A DNA stretch of 64,000 bases from Rathayibacter oskolensis (lineage in GTDB: Bacteria; Actinomycetota; Actinomycetes; Actinomycetales; Microbacteriaceae). Position numbers and translations under genes: made by a program. Where the stretch lies: positions 186,001-250,000 of the forward strand of contig NZ_FXBM01000002.1 of the NCBI RefSeq assembly GCF_900177245.1, read 5' to 3'. The notes below the pieces were generated by a model. It did not search any database and was not told the origin of the DNA. It was given only the letters and a program-made list of their open reading frames with translations. This document shows, one piece after another, positions 23,435 to 32,496 of this stretch (within the stretch, counting starts at the first letter, position 1; the number at the start of each line of letters is the position of its first letter).

Positions 23435-24318
23435 ACGCCCGATCCGGGAGGCGTCGTCTCGGCTCCGAACTCGAGGAGCTTCGCGAAGAGGTCCTCGATC
23501 AGCCAGCGGGTGTCGAACGCCTCGCAGACGCGGATCGAGTGCGGGCCGACGCCGGGCTCGAGGTCGCCGTTCGAGGAGAACCGCGGAGCCGGCCGGGAGC
23601 GCCAGCGGCCGCCCGCGGGATTCATCACGGCACCGATCGCCGGGCTATCGCCCAGGGAGCGGAAGTCGAGCGGCCCGTACGAGATGGTGTCGTTGAAGGC
23701 GATCAGCTGGTCGACGAGGTAGTCGGCGAGCGGGCTCGTGCCGCGGAGGCGGGTGCGCAGCTCGGCGTGGCCGACTCCGACCATCGAGTAGACGGGCATC
23801 GGGATCTGCCAGACGTCGACTCCCGAGGCCATCACCACGTCGGCTGCGGCCACGTCGTTGATGAGGTTGAACTCCGGCTGGTACGAGGGGATCTCGTCGT
23901 ACGGAGGGCCGCCGACCCACACGACGACCACGTCGTGGGAGGCGATCGCCGGCTCCTCGAGCAGCGCCGAGGCCACATCGGTCAGCGGTCCCAGCACCGC
24001 GATCCAGAGGCGGCCCTCGTCGCGCAGCGCCTCCTCGACGATCAGGCGCGAGCCCTCGCTCGGCGAGGGCGTCCGCTCGTCGCTCAGAGCGACCGCCGAG
24101 CCGTCGGCGACCGGCGCGCCGGCGCCGACGAGAGCCACCAGCCGATCGATCTCCCGCCGCGACTGCTCCGCGCTGCCCTCGCGGCCGAAGTGCGCGGCGA
24201 CCAGCCCCCTGATGTCGAGGGTCGCGCTCAGGAGCGCCTGCACGATCGCGAACTGGTCGTCGGCCTCGTTGGCCGCATCGGTGCTGACGATCAGCCGGTG
24301 CGGAGGCGGCGGCGTCAC
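23431..24318 (-). CDS. Nucleoside hydrolase-like protein
   Basis: A 295-residue protein of the inosine/uridine-preferring nucleoside hydrolase fold. The Asp-rich calcium motif at the N-terminus is a variant, LIVSTDAANEADDQFAIVQALL (usual D-x-D-x-G-x-D-D). WIAVLGPLTDVASALLEEP and EFNLINDVAAADVVMASG match other family blocks. Its start (GTG 24318) overlaps the LacI stop as GTGA, so it is made with the regulator and belongs to the sugar locus rather than nucleotide salvage. It may cleave a ribosyl- or arabinosyl-type N-glycoside; that is inference. Confidence 0.82.
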   Translation of the reverse strand: MTPPPPHRLIVSTDAANEADDQFAIVQALLSATLDIRGLVAAHFGREGSAEQSRREIDRLVALVGAGAPVADGSAVALSDERTPSPSEGSRLIVEEALRDEGRLWIAVLGPLTDVASALLEEPAIASHDVVVVWVGGPPYDEIPSYQPEFNLINDVAAADVVMASGVDVWQIPMPVYSMVGVGHAELRTRLRGTSPLADYLVDQLIAFNDTISYGPLDFRSLGDSPAIGAVMNPAGGRWRSRPAPRFSSNGDLEPGVGPHSIRVCEAFDTRWLIEDLFAKLLEFGAETTPPGSGV

Positions 24319-25316
24319 GCCGACTCCCGCTGCACCAGCGTGGTCGCCAGGATCGGCTGACGGTCGACGTCGCGCCCCTGGACGACGGCGAGGACCGTCT
24401 CGGCGGCGACCCGGCCCATCTCCTCGAGCGGCTGCCGGATCGTGGTGAGCGTCGGATCCGACGTCGTCGCCACCACGACGTCGTCGAAGCCGACGACCGA
24501 GATGTCGGCCGGGACGCGGCGGCCGGAGGCCTGCAGCACCCGGATGGCGCCGTTCGCCATCAGGTCGGAGGAGGCGAAGACGCCGTCGAGATCGGGGTGG
24601 CGCTGCAGGAGCCGCGCCATCGCGGCGGAGCCGCTCTCGAGGGTGAACTCGCCGTGCACGATAGGGCTGTGATCGATCCCGAGCTCGGTGAGCTCGTCCC
24701 GCCAGCCGCGGATGCGGTCGCGGGCGGGCTCCATGTCGTGCGGTCCGGCGATGATCCCGAGCCGGCGCCTCCCGGAGTCGGCCAGGGCGCGCGCGGCGAG
24801 CCTGCCGCCTCCGTAGTTGTCGGAGTCGATGACGATCGAGTCGTCGCTGAGGGCGACGCGAGGGCGCCCGACCCAGGCGATCGGCACGGGGGAGTCGGCC
24901 AGCGCCTGCGCGAGATGCGTGATCTCGTGCTGCAGGATGATGATCGCCCCGTCGACGGCGCGCGAGCGCAGGAACCGGGGGATCCGGTCTCCGTCGTCGT
25001 GGTCGGCCGGCAGGAGCACGGGCTGCACCTCGCCGGCGTAGAGGCCCTTCGCCGCACCCTTGAGCACCGAGGTGAAGAAGGTGCCGGTCAGGCTGTCCAG
25101 CTCGTTGAACGCGACGATGAGGGCGATGGCGCCCGCCCGCCCGCCGCGCAGCATCCGCGCGGCGCTGTTCGCCTCGTAGCCGAGCTGCTTCGCGGCGTGC
25201 TCGACCGCGGCCGACATCCGCACATCGACGTTCGTCCCGCCGGCGAGGACCCGTGCGGCTGTGGCGCGCGATACGCCCGCCGCCCGAGCGACATCCACGA
25301 GCGTGGGTCGAGTCAT
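24315..25316 (-). CDS. LacI family regulator of the oligosaccharide locus
   Basis: A 333-residue repressor: helix-turn-helix TLVDVARAAGVSRATAARVLAGGTNVDVRMSAAVEHAAKQLGY (residues ~4-46), then a sugar-sensing domain (VIDSDNYGGGRLAARALADSGRRRLGIIAG; GVFASSDLMANGAIRVLQASGRRVPADISVVGFDDVVVA). ATG 25316 has AAGGAAG five bases upstream. It is divergent from the sugar ABC importer; sites such as GTTTGCGAAAC in the gap are probable operators. It is therefore the natural local regulator of the 25.9-45.3 kb enzymes. Confidence 0.88.
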   Translation of the reverse strand: MTRPTLVDVARAAGVSRATAARVLAGGTNVDVRMSAAVEHAAKQLGYEANSAARMLRGGRAGAIALIVAFNELDSLTGTFFTSVLKGAAKGLYAGEVQPVLLPADHDDGDRIPRFLRSRAVDGAIIILQHEITHLAQALADSPVPIAWVGRPRVALSDDSIVIDSDNYGGGRLAARALADSGRRRLGIIAGPHDMEPARDRIRGWRDELTELGIDHSPIVHGEFTLESGSAAMARLLQRHPDLDGVFASSDLMANGAIRVLQASGRRVPADISVVGFDDVVVATTSDPTLTTIRQPLEEMGRVAAETVLAVVQGRDVDRQPILATTLVQRESA

Positions 25317-25437
25317 GCTGTCTTCCTTCTGCACGAGGAGTCGACGCTCGGTCTCAGCGAGACGCCCGTGACGGGCTCTCAGGACCTCGATCTCCAGGCT
25401 CCCCCGGGGAGGTCCCCCCGTGGGTCGATCGCGTTCG

Positions 25438-25480
25438 GTTTGCGAAACTTCTCTCGAATACTAGGGGAGATCGATATCTC
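25438..25480. promoter_or_regulatory. Operator-like sites between LacI and the sugar importer
   Basis: GTTTGCGAAAC (25438-25448) has LacI-type halves around a GCG centre. GAGATCGATATCTC (25467-25480) has GAGAT/ATCTC arms, and a close relative, GAGATCGATCTC, occurs between the divergent GH36 and GH127 genes at 39950-39961. The shared GAGATCGAT motif could tie both promoters to one regulator. Confidence 0.5.
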
Positions 25481-25618
25481 ACGGTGAGGTCTCGACTCCG
25501 GAATCGCTCTTGCATGCGGCGGGAGGGGCGGCTACGGTGGCGGCCAAGAGATCGTTCTCTTGACCGAGGCCCCGAGCTCCGGAACCCCCAGCGAGTCCCC
25601 CAACGAAGAGGAACCGTC

Positions 25619-25705
25619 GTGACACGAAGCGTGCAGCCACAGTCACCAGCCGCGACCGCTCTCCCGGAGGATCCGCTCCGAGCGACAGCAGAGGCCCGGT
25701 CCTGA
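25619..25705 (+). CDS. Candidate 28-residue leader ORF upstream of the sugar importer
   Basis: GTG 25619 is preceded by AGAGGA, and the frame reads VTRSVQPQSPAATALPEDPL and eight more residues to TGA 25705. It lies in the 578-bp gap between the divergent LacI gene and the importer, about 190 bases before the binding-protein start. The rest of this gap holds the operator-like sites and CCGGAG-rich repeats but no other convincing gene. Codon use is not decisive, so expression is uncertain. Confidence 0.3.
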   Translation: MTRSVQPQSPAATALPEDPLRATAEARS

Positions 25706-25894
25706 TCCGTCGTCTCTGATCGAGCAGCTCCGACCGGGCCGCTCCGATACCCTCCCCCGGAGCATCCGCTCCTGACGCACCCGCCGATCCGTCGGCTCCC
25801 TCGAACCGGTGGCACCGCCACCGCCGCACCAGCACCTCACATCCCCTCGAGGCTGAGTGGGACTTCACATCCGATACACCAAGGAGACATTGCA

Positions 25895-27193
25895 GTGACG
25901 CAAACCACCATCTTCCAGTCGGCCTTCTCCCGCCGCGGATTTATCTCGGTCGCCGGCGGCACGCTCGCCGTCGCGACCCTCGCCGCGTGCTCGAGCGGTG
26001 GCGGCTCCTCCGACGACCCCAACGCCGAGGTCGCGTTCTGGTCGTTCACCGGCATCAACGCGAAGGACAACGTCACCGAGTACCTCGCGAAGATGCCCGA
26101 CGCGAAGGTCAAGCTGACCGAGGTCGGCAGCACCGTCGAGACGGCCACCGCCCTCACAGCGGCGCTCGCCGGCGGCAAGGTCCCCGACCTCGTCATGATC
26201 CAGAACGACGACCTCCCCCAGTTCGTCGCCAACCCCGGCAACTTCCTCGACCTCCGCACTCTCGGCGGCGACGACGTGGCCAGCGCCTATCTCGACTGGG
26301 CCGCGTCCGCCGCCACCGCCGAGGACGGCTCGGTCATCGCGATCCCGACCGACGTCGGCGGACTCGGCTTCGCCTACCGCGCCGACCTCTTCGAGCAGGC
26401 CGGTCTGCCGACCGATCCCGCCGAGGTCGCCGCGATGTGGAGCGACTGGCCGGCCTTCATCGCGATGGGCGAGAAGTACACGGCCGCGACCGGCAAGCCG
26501 TTCGTCGACAACATCGAGACCAGCGTCTTCTTCTCGACCGTGAACCAGGTCTCCGAGAAGTACTACTCGCCCGACGGCGAGGTCGTCTACGACTCCAACC
26601 CGCAGGTCGAGGAGGCCTTCAAGGTCGCCGTCGACACCTACGACGCCGGGATCAGCGCCGGTATCGCCGCGTGGTCGTCGGGCTGGGCTCCCGGCCGCGC
26701 CAACGGCGCCTTCGCCGTGACGATCGCACCGTCGTGGATCCTCTCGGGCATCAAGACCGACGCCCCCGACACCGCCGGCAACTGGCGTGTCGCGAGCGTC
26801 CCCGGAGTCGGCGGCAACTGGGGCGGCAGCGTCATCGCCATCCCCGCCCGCGCCGCGAACCCCGAGGCCGCGTGGCAGTACATCAAGACGATGATGTCGG
26901 CCGAGGGCCAGACGGATCACTTCGAGTCGTCGGGCACCTTCCCCGCCGCCAAGGAGGCCGTCAGCAGCGACGCCGTCCGCGCCTACACCGACCCCTTCTT
27001 CGGAGACTCGAAGATCGGCGAGGTCATGGCCACCTCGGTCGAGCAGTTCCCGTCCTTCTACAACGGGCCGGACACGACCGCCATCAACGGCGCGCTGCTC
27101 AACACGCTCGTCGAGCTCGAGTCGGGCAACGTCTCGTCGGGCGAGGCCTGGACGACCGCTCTCGCCACGGCCAAGGAGGCCATCGGAGGCTGA
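25895..27193 (+). CDS. Sugar ABC transporter substrate-binding lipoprotein (family 1)
   Basis: A 432-residue extracellular binding protein for an oligosaccharide importer. The N-terminus combines a twin-arginine-like SRRGFISVAGG with a lipobox LAAC, so it is a lipoprotein possibly exported by Tat. The body matches SBP_bac_1: AEVAFWSFTGINAKDN, ALAGGKVPDLVMIQNDDLPQF, AIPTDVGGLGFAYRADLFEQAGLP and the C-terminal PAREAANPEAAW-like block. GTG 25895 has AAGGAG upstream. A strong hairpin separates it from the permeases, so it should be made in excess. Neighbouring enzymes suggest arabinosyl/galactosyl oligosaccharides as ligand. Confidence 0.9.
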   Translation: MTQTTIFQSAFSRRGFISVAGGTLAVATLAACSSGGGSSDDPNAEVAFWSFTGINAKDNVTEYLAKMPDAKVKLTEVGSTVETATALTAALAGGKVPDLVMIQNDDLPQFVANPGNFLDLRTLGGDDVASAYLDWAASAATAEDGSVIAIPTDVGGLGFAYRADLFEQAGLPTDPAEVAAMWSDWPAFIAMGEKYTAATGKPFVDNIETSVFFSTVNQVSEKYYSPDGEVVYDSNPQVEEAFKVAVDTYDAGISAGIAAWSSGWAPGRANGAFAVTIAPSWILSGIKTDAPDTAGNWRVASVPGVGGNWGGSVIAIPARAANPEAAWQYIKTMMSAEGQTDHFESSGTFPAAKEAVSSDAVRAYTDPFFGDSKIGEVMATSVEQFPSFYNGPDTTAINGALLNTLVELESGNVSSGEAWTTALATAKEAIGG

Positions 27194-27210
27194 TCGCCCC
27201 ACCCACCCGA

Positions 27211-27239
27211 GTGGCCCGGCGCGACCAGCGCCGGGCCAC
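27211..27239 (+). terminator. Intercistronic stem-loop after the binding-protein gene
   Basis: GTGGCCCGGCGC-GACCA-GCGCCGGGCCAC is a perfect 12-bp stem with a 5-nt loop, 17 bases after the stop. It would lower permease expression relative to the binding protein, the usual stoichiometry for ABC importers. Confidence 0.75.
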
Positions 27240-27261
27240 CTCTTCGACGGAGGTTCCTCAC

Positions 27262-28233
27262 GTGTCAACGGCGACAGCCACACTTCCCCCCAAGCAGCGC
27301 AAGCAGCCCAAGGCCCCGGTCCAGAAAGCCCTGCGGATCCGCAACTCCCTCTCGGAGCGGATCGCCCCCTACGCGTACATCGCGCCCTTCTTCCTGATCT
27401 TCATCGTCTTCGGGCTGTTCCCCCTCCTCTTCACGTTCTACGTGTCGCTGTTCGACTGGAACCCCATCGGCGAGCAGGTGTTCGTCGGCTTCAAGAACTT
27501 CGAGATGCTGTTCGCGGACGGCCGGTTCTGGAACGCCCTGCTGAACACCTTCGGCATCTTCCTGATCTCGACGATCCCGCAGCTGCTGTTCGCTCTCTTC
27601 CTCGCGCACCTGCTCAACCACGCGCGGCTGCGCTGGGCGAACTTCTTCCGCATGGCGCTCCTGGTGCCCTACATCACCTCCGTCGCCGCGACCGCGATCG
27701 TCTTCGCGCAGATCTTCGACAAGAACTTTGGGCTCATCAACTGGGTGCTCGGGATCTTCGGACTGCCGTCGGTCAACTTCCTCGCGACCAACTACGGCTC
27801 GTGGATCCTCATCTCGGCGATGGTCTTCTGGCGCTGGTTCGGCTACAACACGCTGCTCTACCTGGCGGGCCTGCAGTCGCTGCCGCGCGAGATGTTCGAG
27901 GCCGCCTCGGTCGACGGCGCCTCGAGCTGGCAGCAGTTCCGGCACCTGACGATCCCGGCGCTGCGCCCGATCATCGTCTTCACCGTGATCATGTCGACCA
28001 TCGGCGGGCTGCAGATCTTCACGGAGCCGCTGCTCGCCTCTCCTGAATCGGGCCTCACCTGCGGTGCGGGCCGGCAGTGCCAGACGCTGGCGCTGTTCCT
28101 CTACGAGCAGGGCTTCAGCCAGTTCAAGTTCGGCTACGGATCCGCGATCGGCGTCGTGCTGTTCGTGATCGTCGTCGTCGTGTCGCTGCTCAACTTCTAC
28201 CTCTCCACGCGCACCCGGAAGGCGGCCGTCTGA
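27262..28233 (+). CDS. Sugar ABC transporter permease (MalF/LacF type)
   Basis: A 323-residue inner-membrane subunit with six TM helices (IAPYAYIAPFFLIFIVFGLFPLLF first). The EAA loop that docks the ATPase is MFEAASVDGASSWQQFRHLTIPALRP (residues ~212-237). GTG 27262 follows GGAGG by 7 bases. Its stop overlaps the second permease as TGATG. No ATP-binding subunit is encoded nearby, so a shared MsmK/UgpC-type ATPase elsewhere is expected. Confidence 0.92.
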   Translation: MSTATATLPPKQRKQPKAPVQKALRIRNSLSERIAPYAYIAPFFLIFIVFGLFPLLFTFYVSLFDWNPIGEQVFVGFKNFEMLFADGRFWNALLNTFGIFLISTIPQLLFALFLAHLLNHARLRWANFFRMALLVPYITSVAATAIVFAQIFDKNFGLINWVLGIFGLPSVNFLATNYGSWILISAMVFWRWFGYNTLLYLAGLQSLPREMFEAASVDGASSWQQFRHLTIPALRPIIVFTVIMSTIGGLQIFTEPLLASPESGLTCGAGRQCQTLALFLYEQGFSQFKFGYGSAIGVVLFVIVVVVSLLNFYLSTRTRKAAV

Positions 28234-29135
28234 TGTCCGATGTGATCGATCAGGCCGCTCCGCAGGCCCTCGCCCCGACGATGAAGACCTCGGCGCTGCC
28301 CAAGCGCCGCGGCAAGCCCGGTGGAGTCGGCTGGCCGTCCTACGTGTTCCTCGGCCTCGCCGTCCTGGTGTCGGTGTTCCCGCTCTACTACATGTTCGTC
28401 GTCGCCTCCGTGGGTGCCACGGCCGTCACGTCGATCCCGCCGCGCCTGTATCCCGGCACGAACTTCCTGGCCGTCGCCGAGAAGGTCTTCGACACCGTGC
28501 CGTTCATCGCCTCGCTCGTGAACAGCGCGTTCGTCTCGCTCACCGTCGCGGTGATCTCGGCGATCCTCTGCGCGATGGCGGGCTTCGCGTTCGCCAAGCT
28601 GCAGTTCCCCGGCCGCAACCTGCTGTTCCTCATCGTCCTGCTGACGATGACCGTCCCCGCTCAGCTCAGCGTGATCCCGCAGTACCTGATCGTGTCGTGG
28701 CTCGGCTGGGTCGACACGCTGCAGGCGATCATCGTCCCCGGGCTCGCGAGCGCGTTCGGCATCTTCTGGATGCGGCAGCACATGTCGACGACCGTGAGCG
28801 ACGAGCTCATCCAGGCCGCCCGCATCGACGGCGCGAACTCGTGGCAGCTGTTCTGGCGCATCGCGTTCCCGGTCGTCCGGCCGGCCGCGTTCGTGCTCGG
28901 ACTGATCACGTTCACCGCCGTGTGGAACGACTTCATGTGGCCGTTCATCGTGCTCAAGTCGCCCGAGCTCTTCACCGTGCAGATCGCGCTGAAGCAGCTC
29001 CAGGCGAACCGCTCGATCGATGTCGCCCTGGCGATGGGCGGCTCGTTCATGGCCACCCTGCCGCTGCTGATCGCGTTCTTCTTCGTCGGTCGGCGGATGG
29101 TGTCGGGGATCATGGACGGGGCGTTCAAGGGCTGA
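28233..29135 (+). CDS. Sugar ABC transporter permease (MalG type)
   Basis: A 300-residue partner permease. TM1 is YVFLGLAVLVSVFPLYYMFVVAS; the EAA loop is ELIQAARIDGANSWQLFWRIAFPVVRP (residues ~190-216); the C-terminus ends GRRMVSGIMDGAFKG, typical of MalG relatives. It starts within the stop of the first permease (TGATG) and its own stop overlaps the GH3 start in the same way, so the importer and the first intracellular hydrolase are translated as a block. Confidence 0.92.
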   Translation: MSDVIDQAAPQALAPTMKTSALPKRRGKPGGVGWPSYVFLGLAVLVSVFPLYYMFVVASVGATAVTSIPPRLYPGTNFLAVAEKVFDTVPFIASLVNSAFVSLTVAVISAILCAMAGFAFAKLQFPGRNLLFLIVLLTMTVPAQLSVIPQYLIVSWLGWVDTLQAIIVPGLASAFGIFWMRQHMSTTVSDELIQAARIDGANSWQLFWRIAFPVVRPAAFVLGLITFTAVWNDFMWPFIVLKSPELFTVQIALKQLQANRSIDVALAMGGSFMATLPLLIAFFFVGRRMVSGIMDGAFKG

Positions 29136-31450
29136 TGCTCCACGACGCCCCCACCGCGCTGCCCGAGACCGGCCCGATCGGTCTCGGGTGGCGGGACACC
29201 TCCCTGCCCCCCGCCGAGCGGGCCCGCCTCCTCACCGCGGAGCTGACCCTGGAGGAGAAGGCGGCGCAGCTCGGATCGATCTGGCTCACCGAGTCGGCCG
29301 ACGACTTCGCGCCCCGACTCGAAGGCGGACCCGAGACGGCCGCCGATCCGTTCGAGGGCGGCCTCGGCCAGCTCACCCGGGTCTTCGGCACCGAGCCGGT
29401 CACGGTCGCGGAGGGGGTCCGCCGCCTGCGCGAGCTGCAGGAGCGGGTCGTCGACTCGAACCGGCTCGGGATCCCGGCCATCGCCCACGAGGAGTGCCTC
29501 ACGGGGCTCGCCGCCTTCGGGGCGACGGCGTTCCCGACGCCGCTCGCCTGGGCGGCGACGTTCGACGAGGACCTCGTCGGCGAGATGGCGGGGGCGATCG
29601 GCTCCGACATGCGCGCCCTCGGCATCCACCAGGGGCTCGCCCCGGTCGTCGATGTCGTGAAGGACTACCGCTGGGGCCGCGTCGAGGAGACCCTCGGCGA
29701 GGATCCGTACCTCGTCTCGCAGCTCGGAGCCGCCTACGTCGCGGGCCTCGAGAGCGCGGGCATCATCGCGACGCTGAAGCACTTCGCCGGCTACGCGGCG
29801 TCGCGCGGCGCCCGCAACCACGCCCCCGTCAGCATGGGCGCCCGCGAGTTCGCCGACACCGTTCTGCCTCCGTTCGAGGCGGCCCTCCGGCACGGAGGCG
29901 CCCGCAGCGTCATGACGTCGTACACCGACATCGACGGCGTGCCGAGCAGCTCCAACCGGCACCTGCTGACGGGCATCCTCCGCGAGAAGTGGGGCTTCGA
30001 GGGCACCGTGGTCGCCGACTACTGGGCCGTCCCGTTCCTCCACGCGATGCACCACGTGGCGGTCGACGCCGCCGACGCCGGGCGGCTCGCGCTGGGTGCG
30101 GGGCTCGACGTCGAGCTGCCGACGACCGCCGCCTACGGCGAGCTGCCCCGGCTGATCCGCGAGGGAGTCGTCGACGAGCGCGACCTCGACCGCTCGGTCC
30201 GGCGCCACCTCCGGCACAAGTTCGAGGCGGGGCTGTTCGACGGCGCGCCCCTCGTCCCGGCCGACGCCGAGAGCGTCGACCTCGACAGCGCGCGCAATCG
30301 CGGGCTGTCGCTGCAGCTCGCCGAGGAGTCGGTGGTGCTGCTGCGCGACGACGACGCCCTCGCGCGGCTCGCCTCCGGGACCGTCGCCGTCGTCGGGCCC
30401 GCGGCCGACCAGTTCCGCAGCCTCATCGGCTGCTACGCGTTCCCGAACCACGTGCTCTCGAAGCACCCCGGGCACGCGCTCGGCATCGAGATCCCGACCC
30501 TGCTCACCGCGCTCCGCAAGGAGCTCGGTGCCGACCGGATCCGCTTCGAGACGGGCGGCGCGATCACCTCCGACGACGCCTCCGGCCTCCCGGCCGCCGT
30601 CGACGCGGTCCGCGCGAGCGACACCGCGGTCGTGGTGGTCGGCGACATCGCCGGCCTCTTCGGCGACGGCACCTCGGGCGAGGGCTGCGACGCGGCCGAC
30701 CTGCGCCTGCCCGGCTCGCAGGACGCCCTGGTCGGGGCCGTCATCGAGACCGGGGTGCCGACCGTCGTGGTCGTGCTGTCCGGCCGCCCCTACGCCCTCG
30801 GCGACTACGCCGGCGCCCGCGGCATCGTGCAGGCGTTCTTCCCCGGAGCCGACGGGGCCGCGGCGGTCGCCGGCGTGCTCTCGGGGCGGGTCGCGCCGAC
30901 CGGACGGCTGCCCGTGCAGATCCCGCGTCACCCGGCCGCGTCGACCACCTACCTCCAGCCGGCGCTCGGGCGCTCGAACCCCGGGATCACGGCGCTCGAC
31001 AACACCCCGCTGTTCCCGTTCGGGTTCGGGCTGAACCGCGGCGCGGTCGTCTACGAGGCGCTCGCCGCGCCTGCGGCGCTCGGCACCGACGGCTCGCTCG
31101 ACGCGGCGGTGACGATCCGCAACGACGGGGAGTCGACCGTCGAGATCGTCCAGCTCTACGCGGCGTTCCCGACTGCGCCGGTCGTGCGCCCGGTGGTGCA
31201 GCTGCTCGGCTACGCCCGCGTGCCGATCGCTGCCGGCGAGAGGCTCGCGGTCCACTTCCACGTGGACGCGGCTCGCCTCGCCGTCACCGGCGAGGACGGG
31301 ACGCTCGGGGTGGATCCCGGCCCGCTGCGCCTGATCGCCGGCCCGTCGGCCGCCGACGCCGCGGCCACGGCCGACGTCGCGATCACGGGGGAGCGCCGCG
31401 TGCTCGGGGAGCGCGCCCTGCGCACTCCCTGGTCGGTCGCCTCCGCCTGA
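29135..31450 (+). CDS. Glycoside hydrolase family 3 (beta-glucosidase/beta-xylosidase-like)
   Basis: A 771-residue exo-glycosidase. The TIM-barrel domain holds DLVGEMAGAIGSDMRALGIHQGLAPVVDVVKDYRWGRVEETLGEDPYLV, the KH motif TLKHFAGYAASRGARNHAP and the nucleophile Asp in GTVVADYWAVPFLH (near residue 294). The alpha/beta sandwich domain (VAVVGPAADQFRSLIGCY...) and the C-terminal FnIII-like domain (DGSLDAAVTIRNDGESTVEIVQLYAAFP) follow. There is no signal peptide, so it acts on imported sugars. ATG 29135 overlaps the permease stop. Linkage specificity (xylosyl, glucosyl or arabinosyl) cannot be read from sequence. Confidence 0.9.
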   Translation: MLHDAPTALPETGPIGLGWRDTSLPPAERARLLTAELTLEEKAAQLGSIWLTESADDFAPRLEGGPETAADPFEGGLGQLTRVFGTEPVTVAEGVRRLRELQERVVDSNRLGIPAIAHEECLTGLAAFGATAFPTPLAWAATFDEDLVGEMAGAIGSDMRALGIHQGLAPVVDVVKDYRWGRVEETLGEDPYLVSQLGAAYVAGLESAGIIATLKHFAGYAASRGARNHAPVSMGAREFADTVLPPFEAALRHGGARSVMTSYTDIDGVPSSSNRHLLTGILREKWGFEGTVVADYWAVPFLHAMHHVAVDAADAGRLALGAGLDVELPTTAAYGELPRLIREGVVDERDLDRSVRRHLRHKFEAGLFDGAPLVPADAESVDLDSARNRGLSLQLAEESVVLLRDDDALARLASGTVAVVGPAADQFRSLIGCYAFPNHVLSKHPGHALGIEIPTLLTALRKELGADRIRFETGGAITSDDASGLPAAVDAVRASDTAVVVVGDIAGLFGDGTSGEGCDAADLRLPGSQDALVGAVIETGVPTVVVVLSGRPYALGDYAGARGIVQAFFPGADGAAAVAGVLSGRVAPTGRLPVQIPRHPAASTTYLQPALGRSNPGITALDNTPLFPFGFGLNRGAVVYEALAAPAALGTDGSLDAAVTIRNDGESTVEIVQLYAAFPTAPVVRPVVQLLGYARVPIAAGERLAVHFHVDAARLAVTGEDGTLGVDPGPLRLIAGPSAADAAATADVAITGERRVLGERALRTPWSVASA

Positions 31451-31564
31451 CACCCCCGGAGTCGGGTTCCGCAAGGCCCCTCCGACCGAGTCGGCGCTGA
31501 CATAGCGTGGCTCTGCAGATCCCTCGGCGCGACGGCGCGCGAGGACCACCCCTCGAGGAGAGAC

Positions 31565-32386
31565 ATGCCCGCACTGACCGACACCTTCACCCTGTCCAAC
31601 GGAGTCACGATCCCGAAGATCGGCTTCGGCACCTGGCAGATCCCGGACGGGCCGGAGGCCTACGACGCGGTGACCGAGGCGCTCCGGGTCGGCTACCGCC
31701 ACCTCGACACCGCCCGCGGCTACGGCAACGAGGCCAGCGTCGCACGCGCCCTCCGCGACAGCGGCGTTCCCCGCGACGAGGTCTTCATCACGACCAAGCT
31801 CCCCGCCGAGGTCAAGGACTACGAGGGCGCGAAGGCCAGCTTCGAGACGACGATGGCCGCGCTCGAGCTCGACTACGTCGACCTGTACCTGATCCACGCG
31901 CCGTGGCCCTGGTCGGACATGGGATCGGACCACCGCGACGGCAACATCGCGGCGTGGACGGCGATGCAGGAGATCTACGAGGCGAAGCGCTCGCGCGCGA
32001 TCGGCGTCTCGAACTTCTCGGTGCCCGACCTCGAGTCGCTGATCGCCGCGACCGACGTCGTGCCGCACGCGAACCAGATCCGCTGGTTCGTCGGCAACAC
32101 CCAGGACGAGACGACGGCCTACTGCCGTGAGGCCGGGATACTCGTCGAGGGCTACTCGCCGCTCGCGACCGGCGGGCTGCTCGACAACTCCGACATCGCG
32201 GGGATCGCCGCCGGCTACGGCAAGTCGGTCGCGCAGCTGTGCATCCGCTACCTGCTCGAGAAGGACGTGCTGCCGCTGCCGAAGTCGACGACGCCCTCGC
32301 GCATCGCCGAGAACGCCGACGTCGACTTCACGATCTCGCCCGAGGACCTGGCGGCCCTCGACGCCCTCGTCGACACCGAGGCCTGA
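31565..32386 (+). CDS. Aldo/keto reductase
   Basis: A 273-residue cytosolic NADPH-dependent reductase with the AKR tetrad in place: Asp in HLDTARGYGNE with the Tyr just after, Lys in ITTKLP, and His in LYLIHAPWPW. The C-terminal cofactor region includes LPKSTTPSRIAEN. Family members reduce sugar aldehydes or ketones. Here it could channel released arabinose or another aldose; that is inference from position. A ribosome-binding site (GAGGAGAG) precedes ATG 31565. The two REP-like palindromes lie immediately downstream. Confidence 0.9.
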   Translation: MPALTDTFTLSNGVTIPKIGFGTWQIPDGPEAYDAVTEALRVGYRHLDTARGYGNEASVARALRDSGVPRDEVFITTKLPAEVKDYEGAKASFETTMAALELDYVDLYLIHAPWPWSDMGSDHRDGNIAAWTAMQEIYEAKRSRAIGVSNFSVPDLESLIAATDVVPHANQIRWFVGNTQDETTAYCREAGILVEGYSPLATGGLLDNSDIAGIAAGYGKSVAQLCIRYLLEKDVLPLPKSTTPSRIAENADVDFTISPEDLAALDALVDTEA

Positions 32387-32417
32387 CCCGGCGGCTCCAC
32401 TGCTCCGAGAACGCAAG

Positions 32418-32450
32418 AGTTGTCGTACTCGGTGGCCGAGTACGACAACT
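32418..32450. repeat. REP-like palindrome, copy 2
   Basis: AGTTGTCGTACTCGG-TGG-CCGAGTACGACAACT is a perfect 15-bp inverted repeat with a 3-nt loop. It lies in the gap between convergent genes, and its core is the same as copies 1 and 3. Confidence 0.88.
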
Positions 32451-32496
32451 TCTGGATTGCGGCCCGCCGTCGAGGCGCGGGCACGGCGGCGAGTGT

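Noticed and set aside
28661-32416. 1251-codon open frame on the minus strand opposite GH3 and the aldo/keto reductase
   Set aside because: Antisense shadow of well-conserved plus-strand genes; composition is Arg/Gly/Asp-rich with no domain and no start signal.
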